Positions 26,002-35,202 are shown, counted from the first letter of the stretch. The stretch: 64,000 bases of DNA from Clostridia bacterium (GCA_017621885.1 JAGASD010000040.1:62001-126000); one strand, 5' to 3'. Translations and numbers: made by a program. Notes: a model not told the origin generated them from the letters alone.

Positions 26002-26331
26002 TTCTTTTACCTCGTCAAATTGGAATTTGTATAAATAAAATTAAATAGTCGCCAGACGCCAGACGCCAGACGCCAGTTTTCGAAACAGAAATTGAGTCGT
26101 TCTAAATACTTTTAGTTTTGTTTAAACAAATTAAGAAGAATAAAGCTGTTGTTCCAATGCTGGTAGCTGGAGACTGGCAACTGGTAGCTTCACAAATTTT
26201 TATTTATCACATTGATTATATCATTCTCACAACAGAAAAACAACACCCCGTAATGAGTGGTTTACATCTCTCATTATGGGGTTATCGGTTTTTTAAATCA
26301 GAATTTTACAGATTTGCATTAAAAAGGCTGT
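26002..26331. other. Intergenic block with short tandem repeats
   Basis: Gene-free. It holds a 7-bp tandem (CGCCAGA units, 26050-26076, nearly four copies), a second degenerate array of CTGGTAGC/ACTGGCAAC type (26159-26189), and the hairpin listed separately. No promoter for a plus-strand gene is evident. Confidence 0.7.
26245..26282 (-). terminator. Hairpin upstream of the GNAT gene, terminator-like
   Basis: ACCCCGTAATGAG (26245-26257) pairs with CTCATTATGGGGT (26270-26282), one G-T mismatch; on the minus strand it continues into TGTTGTTTTTCTG, so it probably ends the phosphatase transcript (stop at 26332). Confidence 0.65.
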
Positions 26332-26943
26332 TTATTCATTAACAGAGCGAAGCACTGCGTTACCGTCGCGACAAAATTCTACAACGGAGATTGAAATATT
26401 ATCAAGCGAAAATCTGAAAACGTGCGGTTTAACTCCCAAGGCTGTGGGAATAAGGTATTCGAGAAAGCCATGGTGACTGAAAACCGCAACACAATCACCG
26501 TATGAAAATCTGTTTTTTATGTAAGAAATCACTTTTTCTGCGCGGATAACATTATCCTCAAAAGCCTCACAACCGAAATCATAATTTTCTGTGCCGAAAA
26601 GCTTTTCGCACATTTTAGTGTTTTTATAATATCTCTTCAGGTATTCTTCATTGCAACCGTAATAACCGGGTGTACAGCCACATTCCACAAGCTCGGGGCA
26701 GATTTCAAGCAAGGGCTTGTCAGGCTTTGCGCTGCAAACGCCAACAGCCGTTTTAAAGCTGCGCAGCAAAGAGCTGGTAATATATGCATCTATCGGAACA
26801 TCTTTGAGCTTTTCACCTAACTCAATGCACTGTTTTTCACCTTTTGCGGTCAACTCCCCATCACTGGGGTCACGGTCACCGATGTCTTTATAATCTGTTT
26901 CGGCGTGCCTTATAAAAATTATTTTTAAAGTGTCGTTTTTCAT
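26332..26943 (-). CDS. Histidine phosphatase family protein
   Basis: 203 residues of the phosphoglycerate-mutase-like superfamily. FIRHAETDY carries the RHxxT phospho-histidine motif, DGELTAKGEKQCIELGEKL is the usual L-T-x-x-G-x-x-Q region, ITSSLLRSFKTA supplies the second arginine, and CVAVFSHHGFLEYL carries the second catalytic histidine. Likely a small-molecule or protein phosphatase; substrate unknown. Confidence 0.88.
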   Translation of the reverse strand: MKNDTLKIIFIRHAETDYKDIGDRDPSDGELTAKGEKQCIELGEKLKDVPIDAYITSSLLRSFKTAVGVCSAKPDKPLLEICPELVECGCTPGYYGCNEEYLKRYYKNTKMCEKLFGTENYDFGCEAFEDNVIRAEKVISYIKNRFSYGDCVAVFSHHGFLEYLIPTALGVKPHVFRFSLDNISISVVEFCRDGNAVLRSVNE

Positions 26944-27159
26944 ATTTTCACCTTTTGATTTTTATTTACAATGGTCATTATATCATATGATAAAAATAAA
27001 TTGCAATATATATGGATGTTGTAACATTATTAAATTAAACTATTATTTTTTCCACATCGCACAGTTTTTTCGGTATGTATTCAATCAACCAATACAAGAA
27101 ATGTATAATATGTATTATATGTATAATATGTTAATAACTTGATAAAAAGGTATTAATAT

Positions 27160-27200
27160 AAAAACAGCATTAATCGGCTTAATTTCCGATTAACGCTGTT
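27160..27200 (-). terminator. Terminator of the membrane-anchored HTH gene
   Basis: AACAGCATTAATCGG pairs with CCGATTAACGCTGTT around an 8-base loop; on the minus strand followed by TTTTTATA. Confidence 0.85.
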
Positions 27201-27204
27201 ATTT

Positions 27205-28479
27205 TTAATCTGTAACCCGACACACATAAACGTAATGCTCGTCAAAATCGTCATATTCTTTATCCTCGAGTAAAACGCTTGAATCGGTATAGTTTTCCAC
27301 AAGCCAGAGATATTGATTCCCTGCATCATCCTCAAACAACTGCACCATATTATCCTGCTTTAATTGTTCACGGTTTGAAAGTCCGTCAGTTCTTGTTGAT
27401 TCCCACACTGTTGCGCCGAAAATCTCAACGGGGTAAGCATTTTCGGGTAAAGCAGCTAGCCTTACATAAACATTATCGTTATATGTAATTGTAGAATAAT
27501 CCATTGCAACTAAATAGGGCTTATCTGAATCTACCGTAAATACCGAAAACACAAAACAATCCAGTAACAAATATATTATAAATATAAGTATTACTGCAAG
27601 AAACCCACTGAGACATCCCAACTTTTTACCATTATGACGCTTTACAGATTTTGCTTTATGTTGGTCTGCATTGATAATATTCTTTTTCAATATATGGGGT
27701 TTACATAAATGCTTGAAATAAAGTCCGCGCAACGGATAGGAAAGAAGCATTGTAATAAAATCCATACCGGCATCAGATTGCAAGCCTAATTTTCGATATT
27801 TCTTTATAACCTCTTTGCTGTTTTTTCCTTTCGTATTGAGTAGCTCGACTTGAGCTCCCTCTCTACAGACAATTTTAGGATAAATTATCTGAAATTCACG
27901 GTATGTCATTGCTTTATCGCCCAAATCAAAACTGTCAAGCTCTATGCTAAAAAATGATTCAGGAACAACATTTGAAATTTTGTATACACAGTCTGCTTGT
28001 AAAATCAAAGTTTTTTCTTCAATAAGCGTTTTTTGGGCAAACTTCAGCATTATGCGTTCTTTAATACTTGTTGCAGGCTCTTTTGCCGCTTCATCAAATG
28101 CAGAAAGAGTGTTATCACTCAACATCTCACCCGTAATCTTTGCAATTAATGTATCAGATGTAATCTCAACCCACGTACATTCATCCGCTCTTATTAAATA
28201 CAGCTTACCATTTATATCAAGGTGCATAATATCACAAAAATTATTCTGCACACAAACTCTTGTAACACCATCTTTACTTGCGTAAAAAATATTTTCAACA
28301 CTTGTGTCTAATGCATCTGCAAGTTTTTCAAAAGTATCAATACGAGGGAACGCCTGACCATTTTCCCATTTTGAAACAGCCTTGTCAGAAACATCAAGAA
28401 TTTTTGCAAGCTCTGCCTGTGTCATATTATGCTCTTCACGGAGTTTGCAAATATAATTGCCGAATTTGTAGTTGTTCAC
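27205..28479 (-). CDS. Membrane-anchored XRE-family regulator
   Basis: 424 residues. Residues 5-60 form a classic XRE helix-turn-helix (LREEHNMTQAELAKILDVSDKAVSKWENGQAFPRIDTFEKLADAL). A middle domain of about 200 residues is unrecognised, then comes one strong transmembrane helix near 290-315 (LSGFLAVILIFIIYLLLDCFVF) and an outer C-terminal domain of about 110 residues. The layout suggests a one-component sensor that controls DNA from the membrane. GTG start with GAGGTGG. Confidence 0.8.
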   Translation of the reverse strand: MNNYKFGNYICKLREEHNMTQAELAKILDVSDKAVSKWENGQAFPRIDTFEKLADALDTSVENIFYASKDGVTRVCVQNNFCDIMHLDINGKLYLIRADECTWVEITSDTLIAKITGEMLSDNTLSAFDEAAKEPATSIKERIMLKFAQKTLIEEKTLILQADCVYKISNVVPESFFSIELDSFDLGDKAMTYREFQIIYPKIVCREGAQVELLNTKGKNSKEVIKKYRKLGLQSDAGMDFITMLLSYPLRGLYFKHLCKPHILKKNIINADQHKAKSVKRHNGKKLGCLSGFLAVILIFIIYLLLDCFVFSVFTVDSDKPYLVAMDYSTITYNDNVYVRLAALPENAYPVEIFGATVWESTRTDGLSNREQLKQDNMVQLFEDDAGNQYLWLVENYTDSSVLLEDKEYDDFDEHYVYVCRVTD

Positions 28480-28600
28480 GTAACCACCTCAAAAAAATTA
28501 TAGCAAATCCCCTGAAAACTTCAACAAAATCCGTGTAGAATTAAAGTAGAAATTAAAAAACCATTAATTTCAGACGTATTAAGTGTGTTTTGCTTTATTT

Positions 28601-28676
28601 CTTACCTGAAATTCAATAATATCCCCAAATTTTAAATAGTGAATAAATATAAATTCCGCCCACCAAAGTGGACGGA
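28601..28676. repeat. Degenerate third copy of the 149-bp repeat
   Basis: CTTACCTGAAATT, a decayed AATAGTGAAT segment and the hairpin AATTCCGCCCACCAAAGTGGACGGAA resemble parts of the direct repeats at 32291-32439 and 32859-33007 in the same order. Confidence 0.6.
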
Positions 28677-28684
28677 ACTAAATA

Positions 28685-29020
28685 TTATTGTAATCGGGAA
28701 TTGAAATTTGTCAAAAACATCACTAAAAAAGTAATTACAGGTAAAACTGTCGTTAAAATATTCAAGACATTTGCACCATCTGTATTTTCGTGTTTTTTAC
28801 TGACAATTGCCATAAATATTATTGATAATAAAAGTAAAATCGGCACAGCAAAAATACCTGAATACAGAAAAATAACGAAAAAATCAAATATACTAAACCA
28901 AAAACGGCTTAAATCGACAGGCAAAAGAATCATTACATATTCAATCAGCATTATAGCCGACCAAATAATCGTGATAGTGCAGAAAATGTTTTTAACAACA
29001 AGAATGGGCTTTTTCTTCAT
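28685..29020 (-). CDS. Small membrane protein
   Basis: 111 residues with three hydrophobic helices (near 5-28, 37-62 and 78-100) and a short basic C-terminus. The ATG at 29020 is chosen because GAGGTGATTATT lies directly upstream. No known motif. Confidence 0.6.
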   Translation of the reverse strand: MKKKPILVVKNIFCTITIIWSAIMLIEYVMILLPVDLSRFWFSIFDFFVIFLYSGIFAVPILLLLSIIFMAIVSKKHENTDGANVLNILTTVLPVITFLVMFLTNFNSRLQ

Positions 29021-29131
29021 AATAATCACCTCTTGACTACAATATATCAAAGCAACATTATGAATTCATTTAAATGTAATTTTTGTACCGAATTTTGTAA
29101 TAAATGACGCACCGAGTAAAATCAGAGACAT

Positions 29132-29617
29132 TTACACACCAAAAATCACATAGTCCTCTGCTGTACGGTCTTTTGAAATATAACTGCTTTTTGAAAGTCC
29201 GTTTTTATTTTCTTTATAAGCCTTGAGAATTTCTCGGCTCATATTTGTTAAATCTTCTCTCGATAGTGCTTCATCTGCACTCAAAAGCAAAACCTCGCTG
29301 TTTTCGTAGCCGTCCGACTCAGGCTCGCCCGATACATAATCTGCAGTGAAAACCGCACACCATTGTTCTGACTTGAATTGCATTGAATACAGCTCTTTGG
29401 CTCTGCAGTGAACACTCGTTTCTTCAAAAATCTCTCTTTCGATAGCTGTTGTTGGTAATTCATTTTCTTTAACATATCCACCGGGCAACAAAATTCTATC
29501 CTTTGCCGTGCCGTAAGTATGGCGCACAAGCAGAATCTTATTATCAATTTCAACAATACCGCAGACAGCGAAGGTTTTGTGGTTATAGGTTGTTTTATCT
29601 TTTTTCAAAAAGCTCAT
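29132..29617 (-). CDS. Nudix hydrolase
   Basis: 161 residues. The Nudix box starts at GGYVKENELPTTAIEREIFEETS and keeps the G-x5-E-x7-REUxEE core, so it should hydrolyse a nucleoside diphosphate linked to another group. Start has AAGGAG at slightly long spacing. Next to a kinase-fold phosphotransferase and a hydrolase, which suggests detoxification or salvage. Confidence 0.88.
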   Translation of the reverse strand: MSFLKKDKTTYNHKTFAVCGIVEIDNKILLVRHTYGTAKDRILLPGGYVKENELPTTAIEREIFEETSVHCRAKELYSMQFKSEQWCAVFTADYVSGEPESDGYENSEVLLLSADEALSREDLTNMSREILKAYKENKNGLSKSSYISKDRTAEDYVIFGV

Positions 29618-29672
29618 TTAAAGTTTTATACTCCTTCGTGAATGAATTATTTCTTCACAGTCCAAAATGCAC

Positions 29673-30614
29673 CTATATTTTATAATCCGGCTTTTTCATT
29701 TCTTTTTTCAATCGTGCATTATTTAAATCTTCCCACAACGGCATTATAAGACCGCCTTTTAGCCTCATTGCCGCTTCGTGCATGGAAGCGTAATAAGCAA
29801 CTCTGAAATCAGTGAATTTTGACGTTGTGCTTTTACTTTTATATGTTTCATACAGACCGTAGGCATCGCCCCACATATTGCGTAATTGAAACAAATCATA
29901 TTCTCTGTCTGCCCAAATGCTACCGCAAGGGTCTATGAATGCCGTAAGCTCTAAAGTTTTTGGGTCAACCATTATGTTCATTATATTAAGGTCAGCGTGA
30001 ATAAGCACAGGCTTTTTGTTTTCTTCGGGTAAGTTATTGAAAAGTTCAGTTGCTTCTGTAAGGAGCTGTAATTTCTTTTTGCTGAACTTTCCGTTGTTTG
30101 ATAATTCTTTCAATGCAGCAAGCCACGGCTCCTGCTTTTCTTTTTTATAGTATTCACGCCAGGTATCATACTTTGGGTTTAACAAATCCCCGAATTTGTC
30201 ATTTGTAACACTGTGCCATTGGAGCATTCCCGAAACGACATCATCGGCAAATTTTTGTTTTTGGTGCTTGCCTTTTAATAAAAATGCAGGGCTTAATGCA
30301 TTCTGACCGGGGCAAAAGCTCATAGCTAAAATTGCTGCATCTTCATCCTCATAAGTAAAAAGAACCTCAGGCATTTTTACACTTGTATTCTCCGACAGAA
30401 GTTTAAGCTGTTCAGCTTCTTCATATTGCGAGCCCTGTACTCGGTAAGCTTTGACAGCAATAGTTTCTCCATCGGAAAGTACAGCCTTATAAACTCTGCC
30501 AAAGCTTCCTCCGCCAATAAATTTAAGCTTATCCACATTTTTATTCAGCTTTTTTGAAATAATCTCGGGTAAAAAGGGTAATAAGTGTTTATCGCTATTA
30601 TCAAGAATTTTCAT
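29673..30614 (-). CDS. Aminoglycoside phosphotransferase-family kinase
   Basis: 313 residues with the APH/choline-kinase fold: KFIGGGSFGRVYKAVL glycine loop, IAVKAY lysine, the catalytic LIHADLNIMNIMVD (H-x-D-x4-N) and the metal-binding FIDPCGSIWADREYDL. It may phosphorylate an antibiotic, a fructosamine or another small metabolite. Its start overlaps the stop of the alpha/beta-hydrolase gene by 4 bp, so the two are translationally coupled. Confidence 0.82.
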   Translation of the reverse strand: MKILDNSDKHLLPFLPEIISKKLNKNVDKLKFIGGGSFGRVYKAVLSDGETIAVKAYRVQGSQYEEAEQLKLLSENTSVKMPEVLFTYEDEDAAILAMSFCPGQNALSPAFLLKGKHQKQKFADDVVSGMLQWHSVTNDKFGDLLNPKYDTWREYYKKEKQEPWLAALKELSNNGKFSKKKLQLLTEATELFNNLPEENKKPVLIHADLNIMNIMVDPKTLELTAFIDPCGSIWADREYDLFQLRNMWGDAYGLYETYKSKSTTSKFTDFRVAYYASMHEAAMRLKGGLIMPLWEDLNNARLKKEMKKPDYKI

Positions 30615-31540
30615 TTTATATCCTCCATTATTCTCTGCTTTACAAGTTTATACGCTTCTTTACTTTCGGGCAGAAAAGAAAACAACTGAAAACAATGGCA
30701 CATACCCTCAAATTTGTAAAGCTTAACATCAATATTTACCTTTTTCATTTTATCATATACTCTGTCGCTGTCGCTTTCATCCAGCTCTGCAGTTCCGCAT
30801 ATCAACGTTACCTTTGGGAATTTTTCAAAGCTCCCGAACAATGGTGAAATATAGGGTGAGGTTCTGTCAACATTCAGAACATACTTGGATATTCTTCTGA
30901 GCAAATGAAGATTATCTTCTACTTTTTTGTGCTTTGCGATTCCATAAAACGGATCGGTATATGCATTTGTTATTTTAGAATCTCCGCTTGAGGTTGCATC
31001 TGCCCATAATGAAAAGCAAACAATGTGGCCGGGTAAGGGATAATTGTTATCTCTGAGCCAAAGGCAAGATGTCATAGCCAATGTGGCGCCTGCACTGTCA
31101 CCAATAACTATAATATCCGAATTGTTTGTTCCCCCGTCTAATAAATGCAAATATATTTTCACAACATCGTGCATCTGAGACGGGAGCTGATGCTCGGGGA
31201 ATCTTCCGTAGTCTGCATTGATTACCGTTGCACCGCAGAACATATTACTGTATTTCTCGGCAAGCCTGCGGTAGAAATCATTCAATTCAATTTTAAATCC
31301 GCCGCCGTGAATCATTAATATAACTTTTTCAGTACGGCAATTTTTATTAACAACTTTTTCGTACTTTACACCTTCAACACTGTGCTTTGTATATATAAAG
31401 TTCTTTGAGGGTTTGTATCTTGTTTTTTTATCTTTTGTCAGTTTAGATGCATTGTCAGATAATTTTGAACTGTCAGATAACGGCGAATGAAAAATCATTC
31501 GCAATATTGCCATAAAAATTTTTGAAGTTACAGACTGCAT
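30611..31540 (-). CDS. Alpha/beta-hydrolase (HSL-type esterase)
   Basis: 309 residues. MIHGGGFKIEL is the oxyanion HGGG motif of hormone-sensitive-lipase-type esterases, VIGDSAGATLAM the nucleophile elbow GDSAG, CGTAELDESDSDRVYD likely supplies the acid and GMCHCFQLF the histidine. Acts on short acyl esters. It is first in a two-gene operon with the phosphotransferase. Confidence 0.88.
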   Translation of the reverse strand: MQSVTSKIFMAILRMIFHSPLSDSSKLSDNASKLTKDKKTRYKPSKNFIYTKHSVEGVKYEKVVNKNCRTEKVILMIHGGGFKIELNDFYRRLAEKYSNMFCGATVINADYGRFPEHQLPSQMHDVVKIYLHLLDGGTNNSDIIVIGDSAGATLAMTSCLWLRDNNYPLPGHIVCFSLWADATSSGDSKITNAYTDPFYGIAKHKKVEDNLHLLRRISKYVLNVDRTSPYISPLFGSFEKFPKVTLICGTAELDESDSDRVYDKMKKVNIDVKLYKFEGMCHCFQLFSFLPESKEAYKLVKQRIMEDIK

Positions 31541-31644
31541 ACAATCACCCGCCTTTCTAATTCAAATTTTATCACATGACTTTTTAAAATTCAATAATTA
31601 CTGAATTTTCATATCTGAAACCAAAATAATCACGGAAAAATAAA

Positions 31645-31677
31645 ACAACCGATAATCTAATAAATAGATTATCGGTC
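31645..31677 (-). terminator. Terminator of the second Nudix gene
   Basis: ACCGATAATCTA (31648-31659) pairs perfectly with TAGATTATCGGT (31665-31676); on the minus strand followed by TGTTTTATTTTT. Confidence 0.85.
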
Positions 31678-31756
31678 TCAAAAAAGTGTTTATGTTAAAT
31701 TGTCGTCGGCTATAATGGTGTTTTTTTACTATTGCAATTAGTGTGCTGAGGTTATA

Positions 31757-32218
31757 TTATAGTCCGATGTTTCTTTTATCCCCAACATATTTACCTGTAT
31801 CGGGGAAGTTATTTTTTATTAAATCAACAAATTGTTGAGCAAATCCGTAATCACACAAATCATTTACATTAACAAACCGAACATCATAGATAGGATTATT
31901 TTCTAATTCATTCGACGGCAAGCTAATTTCACCACTCGTACTCTTCAAAAGAAACGAAATATGTAATAACGTATTACCTGTTGCTGAAACATCGCAAATA
32001 TAAAGTAATTTTTCAACCGCAACATCAAGGCCGGTTTCCTCTTTCATCTCTCGGAAAATTTCTTGTTCAAGAGTTTCTCCACGTTCTAATTTTCCGCCGG
32101 GCAACGACCGGTTTCTTTTATCATTAACTTTTTGTTTTACTAACAATATCTTTTCATCTTCAATTAAAACCCCTGTGACGCGGATTGTAAAAATAAATTT
32201 ATTGCTTGCATTAATCAT
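31757..32218 (-). CDS. Nudix hydrolase (second)
   Basis: 153 residues. Complete Nudix box GGKLERGETLEQEIFREMKEETG. The N-terminal IRVTGVLIEDEKILLVKQKV and a C-terminal tail fit the MutT/ADP-ribose pyrophosphatase group. Start at 32218 with AAGGATGA. Single gene with its own terminator. Confidence 0.88.
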   Translation of the reverse strand: MINASNKFIFTIRVTGVLIEDEKILLVKQKVNDKRNRSLPGGKLERGETLEQEIFREMKEETGLDVAVEKLLYICDVSATGNTLLHISFLLKSTSGEISLPSNELENNPIYDVRFVNVNDLCDYGFAQQFVDLIKNNFPDTGKYVGDKRNIGL

Positions 32219-32290
32219 TTTAAATCATCCTTGAGTTATTTTATCATTCACTCTTCGATGTGTCCAATTTTACTATACAACTTTCACCTC

Positions 32291-32439
32291 TTCACTATTC
32301 ACTATTACTTCTTACCTTAAATTCCGTTCACTAAAACTTTTAAGTGAAGAGTGAATAGTTAATAGTGAATAAGTGAAAAAATTCCGCCCACTTTCGTGAA
32401 CGGAATTTTTTGTCTCTATGTAACGAAAATCAAACTGCT
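32291..32439. repeat. 149-bp direct repeat, copy A
   Basis: Runs from TTCACTATTCACTATTACTT to TCAAACTGCT. It contains a long imperfect hairpin (TTCACTATTCACTATTAC with GTGAATAGTTAATAGTGAA) and a terminator-like hairpin AAATTCCGCCCACTTTCGTG/AACGGAATTTTTT. Copy B (32859-33007) matches in length and order with a few base changes. Each copy ends about 12 bp before the stop of a minus-strand gene. Confidence 0.9.
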
Positions 32440-32449
32440 AAAAGTCAAT

Positions 32450-32815
32450 TCATTTCATATTTTCTTTTGCGGTGGTGATGGATGCAATTAACATCTTTTT
32501 AATTTCAATACATTTTTCTTGTATTTCTTTGTTATTGTAATATCCACCATCTATTAAAAGCTCAATCCAATACTCTGTTTCGTAACATTCTTTTAAAGCT
32601 ATTTGTAGCTTTGATACAAAATCAGCTTTACTATGTGCATAAAAAGCTTCTCGAATATTTGCACCAATACTTGTGCCTGAACGAATAAATTGATTTATTA
32701 ATACACCCTCACACTTAGTTGCTCGTAATTCCTTACAAACCTTTAAAACCTCAAGTGCAAATGCTTTAGATTTATTAATTAAAGGGCTTTCCTTCGTAAG
32801 ATTACCACCTTTCAC
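32450..32815 (-). CDS. Four-helix-bundle protein (S23/Avd-like family)
   Basis: 121 residues. The sequence follows the bacterial four-helix-bundle family (TIGR02436, related to the 23S rRNA intervening-sequence protein and to Avd of diversity-generating retroelements): PLINKSKAFALEVLKVCKEL, the hallmark LINQFIRSGTSIGANIREA in helix 2, FVSKLQIALKECYETEYWIELL in helix 3, and a lysine-rich last helix. Members form pentameric barrels that bind nucleic acid. The GTG at 32815 has no ribosome site in front, while AAAGGTGG lies just inside the ORF, so the true start is uncertain. Flanked by direct repeats. Confidence 0.85.
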   Translation of the reverse strand: MKGGNLTKESPLINKSKAFALEVLKVCKELRATKCEGVLINQFIRSGTSIGANIREAFYAHSKADFVSKLQIALKECYETEYWIELLIDGGYYNNKEIQEKCIEIKKMLIASITTAKENMK

Positions 32816-32858
32816 AAATATATTGTAACAACATTAACTACATTTGACAATATAGTTA

Positions 32859-33007
32859 TTCACTATTCACTCTTACTTCTTACCTGAAATTGCGTTCACG
32901 AAAACTATTTTAGTGAAGAGTGAATAGTTAATAGTGAACAAGTAAAAAATTCCGTCCACTTTCGTGAACGGAATTTTTTGGCTCTATGTAACGAAAATCA
33001 AACTGCT
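32859..33007. repeat. 149-bp direct repeat, copy B
   Basis: Second copy of 32291-32439, on the other side of the four-helix-bundle gene and 13 bp before the stop of the GHKL-nuclease gene. Confidence 0.9.
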
Positions 33008-33020
33008 TTATTTCAAGTTT

Positions 33021-35033
33021 TTAAGCATCCAATCTTACTTCTTCTGGCATTTTTGCAGTGTTATTTTGTTGCATAGCAATTATCTCATCAGCATTTTTAT
33101 AATTCTGTTGAAATTTTTCTTTTCTGAAAGAAAGTTTTTCTAATAAATAATTATAACGAATCTGAAACTCTGCAAAAACTTCGCTCCATGTTTTAACATA
33201 AATCTTATAGTTGTTCACTTTAAACACTAATGATTTTTCACCATGAGATTTATTGTTGTTTATTTCATTTTCGATATATTTATCAGATGAAAATCCATTT
33301 CCAATCAAATAAAATTCCCACCTCATATTTGGAGCATTAAACTCGTCAGCACTCATAATCACACTCATATATTTTTTTACCTGACTTAATTGTTTCTCTC
33401 CAAGATTGATATTAGGATGCTTAAGTTCTACAACAATATTATCAATTGTGTCGCTATGAATATTTTGTCTTACTGCAAAAATATCCATTTGTTTCAATTT
33501 ATCAGGATGTTCAATACCATTATCATCATATTCTTTATGAAGGTGATACATATATCTTCTCAGCGCTTCTTCAAAATTAGGTTCTGCGGCAGTAACTAAA
33601 TTATATTGTTCCCCAAATATCCAGTAATGACTTTCTATCATCTTTTGTATATGGTCCACTTCATTCGCTTTCAACTCACTATTAAAAACTAATTGTTTAA
33701 GGTCTTCAATAGCTGCAAACCTATCTTTTAATAAGTTTATTGTCTTTGTTATATTTGACAGACTGGAATAATTCAGAATTTGAGCAAGCTCATCACGCTC
33801 ATTTGAGTCCATATCCAAAATCTCTCCCAATATTTCAAACAATGAGTCGACCTCTCCGCTTTCCATTATTAAATCAATTAGGCGTATAAACGTCTTTCTT
33901 TGCTCTTTATTCATACTAGATGAAAAAATTTTGGGTTCTGCCATATACAGACAAGAAATCACTTCTTCAACTTGACTCTTCCTAAAATTTAATAGCGGAT
34001 CTTTTTCATCAAAATTGGGAAATGCTGAGCTGATTTCTAATCGTTCAATAACGTCTGAAACATGATTTTTCAAAAAAGGCCTTCTTTTATTAAAAAGCAT
34101 CTGATTGATTTCGTGCATCATTAATAGGAAGTTATTACTTCTTTTGGTATATATAACATTCCTGTTGACATCAAGTTGTTCATTCTCGCTATTACTAGTA
34201 AAATCAAAATTATCAAACAAAACACTTTTAATAAACACACTATGATAAAAAGCATCGCCTTTGTTATTGTACGTAGTATTTTCTTTTTGCTTTTCTTTTC
34301 CACTACTATCAATATAGTAATATTTCGAATACTCAGTCAATTTAGATTTCCAGCATATAAATTTAACAGAATACTGTGGTTTATCTCCATCTTGATTTAC
34401 ATCCACAGAATCTTTTTCTAAAATAAGATGTGCATAATCTAACTTTTCACCATTTATAATAATTTGATAACCTTTTTCTTCATTTAATTCCAAATACCAG
34501 CAAAACTCTTTGCAAAGTTGTTCTTTAATCATCTCAATTGTAAAATCTTCGGAATCTACGTTTACAAATTCAACAACTGTTCCAGCAGGCTTTTCAACTT
34601 CAATTGGCAAAGTGGCTTTATAATGATTCAACTCATTTGAATCTATAGTTATAGAATATTCATAATTTTTATCTTTTTGAGAGTACACTGTTGTCCATTT
34701 AGCAAGAGAGGCAAATGTAAAAAACGTCAATCTTCCAACACCATTTTTACCATGAATATCTGATTGCTTAATGTTTGGATCATAAATTTTTTCAGATTGA
34801 AAAAATGGTCTAAACTTATCGTTTAATAATTCATTGTCAACACCATATCCATTATCAGAAATTTTGATATATGATATTGATTCCAACTCATTACGCATAA
34901 TTTCAACATTTATTTGTGTTGCTTTGGCATCAAAACCATTCCAAACATATTCACATATTGATTTTAATGCGGTATATTTTTTTAATGAATTTCTAATACC
35001 TGTAGAGGTAATTTGCACATTATTGTCATTCAT
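33021..35033 (-). CDS. GHKL ATPase fused to a PD-(D/E)XK-like nuclease, putative defence protein
   Basis: 670 residues. The N-terminal 250 carry a GHKL (Hsp90/MutL/histidine-kinase) ATPase: IRNSLKKYTALKSICEYVWNGFDAKA is the N-box, IKISDNGYGVD the G1 box (DxGxG) and IHGKNGVGRLTFF the second glycine lid. A helical middle follows. From about residue 470, SHYWIFGEQYNLVTAAEPNF, then KLKQMDIFAVR and VVELKHPN form a D...ExK core typical of restriction-like nucleases; WIFG followed by an ExK core recalls the Shedu (DUF4263) nuclease. No kinase motif. A stand-alone antiphage role is inferred from domains and neighbours. RBS AGGAGG. Confidence 0.75.
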   Translation of the reverse strand: MNDNNVQITSTGIRNSLKKYTALKSICEYVWNGFDAKATQINVEIMRNELESISYIKISDNGYGVDNELLNDKFRPFFQSEKIYDPNIKQSDIHGKNGVGRLTFFTFASLAKWTTVYSQKDKNYEYSITIDSNELNHYKATLPIEVEKPAGTVVEFVNVDSEDFTIEMIKEQLCKEFCWYLELNEEKGYQIIINGEKLDYAHLILEKDSVDVNQDGDKPQYSVKFICWKSKLTEYSKYYYIDSSGKEKQKENTTYNNKGDAFYHSVFIKSVLFDNFDFTSNSENEQLDVNRNVIYTKRSNNFLLMMHEINQMLFNKRRPFLKNHVSDVIERLEISSAFPNFDEKDPLLNFRKSQVEEVISCLYMAEPKIFSSSMNKEQRKTFIRLIDLIMESGEVDSLFEILGEILDMDSNERDELAQILNYSSLSNITKTINLLKDRFAAIEDLKQLVFNSELKANEVDHIQKMIESHYWIFGEQYNLVTAAEPNFEEALRRYMYHLHKEYDDNGIEHPDKLKQMDIFAVRQNIHSDTIDNIVVELKHPNINLGEKQLSQVKKYMSVIMSADEFNAPNMRWEFYLIGNGFSSDKYIENEINNNKSHGEKSLVFKVNNYKIYVKTWSEVFAEFQIRYNYLLEKLSFRKEKFQQNYKNADEIIAMQQNNTAKMPEEVRLDA

Positions 35034-35149
35034 ATTACCAACCTCCTGCTAAAATACATACCAATTATAAACGATACAAAAAAATTATTCAATATACAAA
35101 TATTAAAGTTACATGGATATAATCTAAAAGATATGTTTTTTAACATCAT

Positions 35150-35194
35150 AAAAACAGACTTCTAATCGAACATTAAGTCAGATTTCGAAGTCTG
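35150..35194 (-). terminator. Terminator hairpin, shared family (copy 1)
   Basis: CAGACTTCTAATCGAAC... pairs with ...GATTTCGAAGTCTG (35155-35194), followed on the minus strand by TTTTTAT. It is related in sequence to the hairpins at 40051 and 41693. Confidence 0.8.
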
Positions 35195-35202
35195 TTCACT
35201 GA

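Noticed and set aside
26050..26076. Functional iteron array or origin
   Set aside because: Only four 7-bp units with no replication gene or AT-rich unwinding site tied to it.
28668..29036. Plus-strand 122-codon ORF
   Set aside because: The minus strand has a better gene: strong ribosome site and three clean membrane helices.
32450..32815. Diversity-generating retroelement (Avd)
   Set aside because: No reverse transcriptase and no template/variable repeat pair with adenine changes.
33021..35033. Histidine kinase
   Set aside because: The N-terminal GHKL fold lacks an H-box and dimerisation helices; the domain order fits ATPase-nuclease instead.
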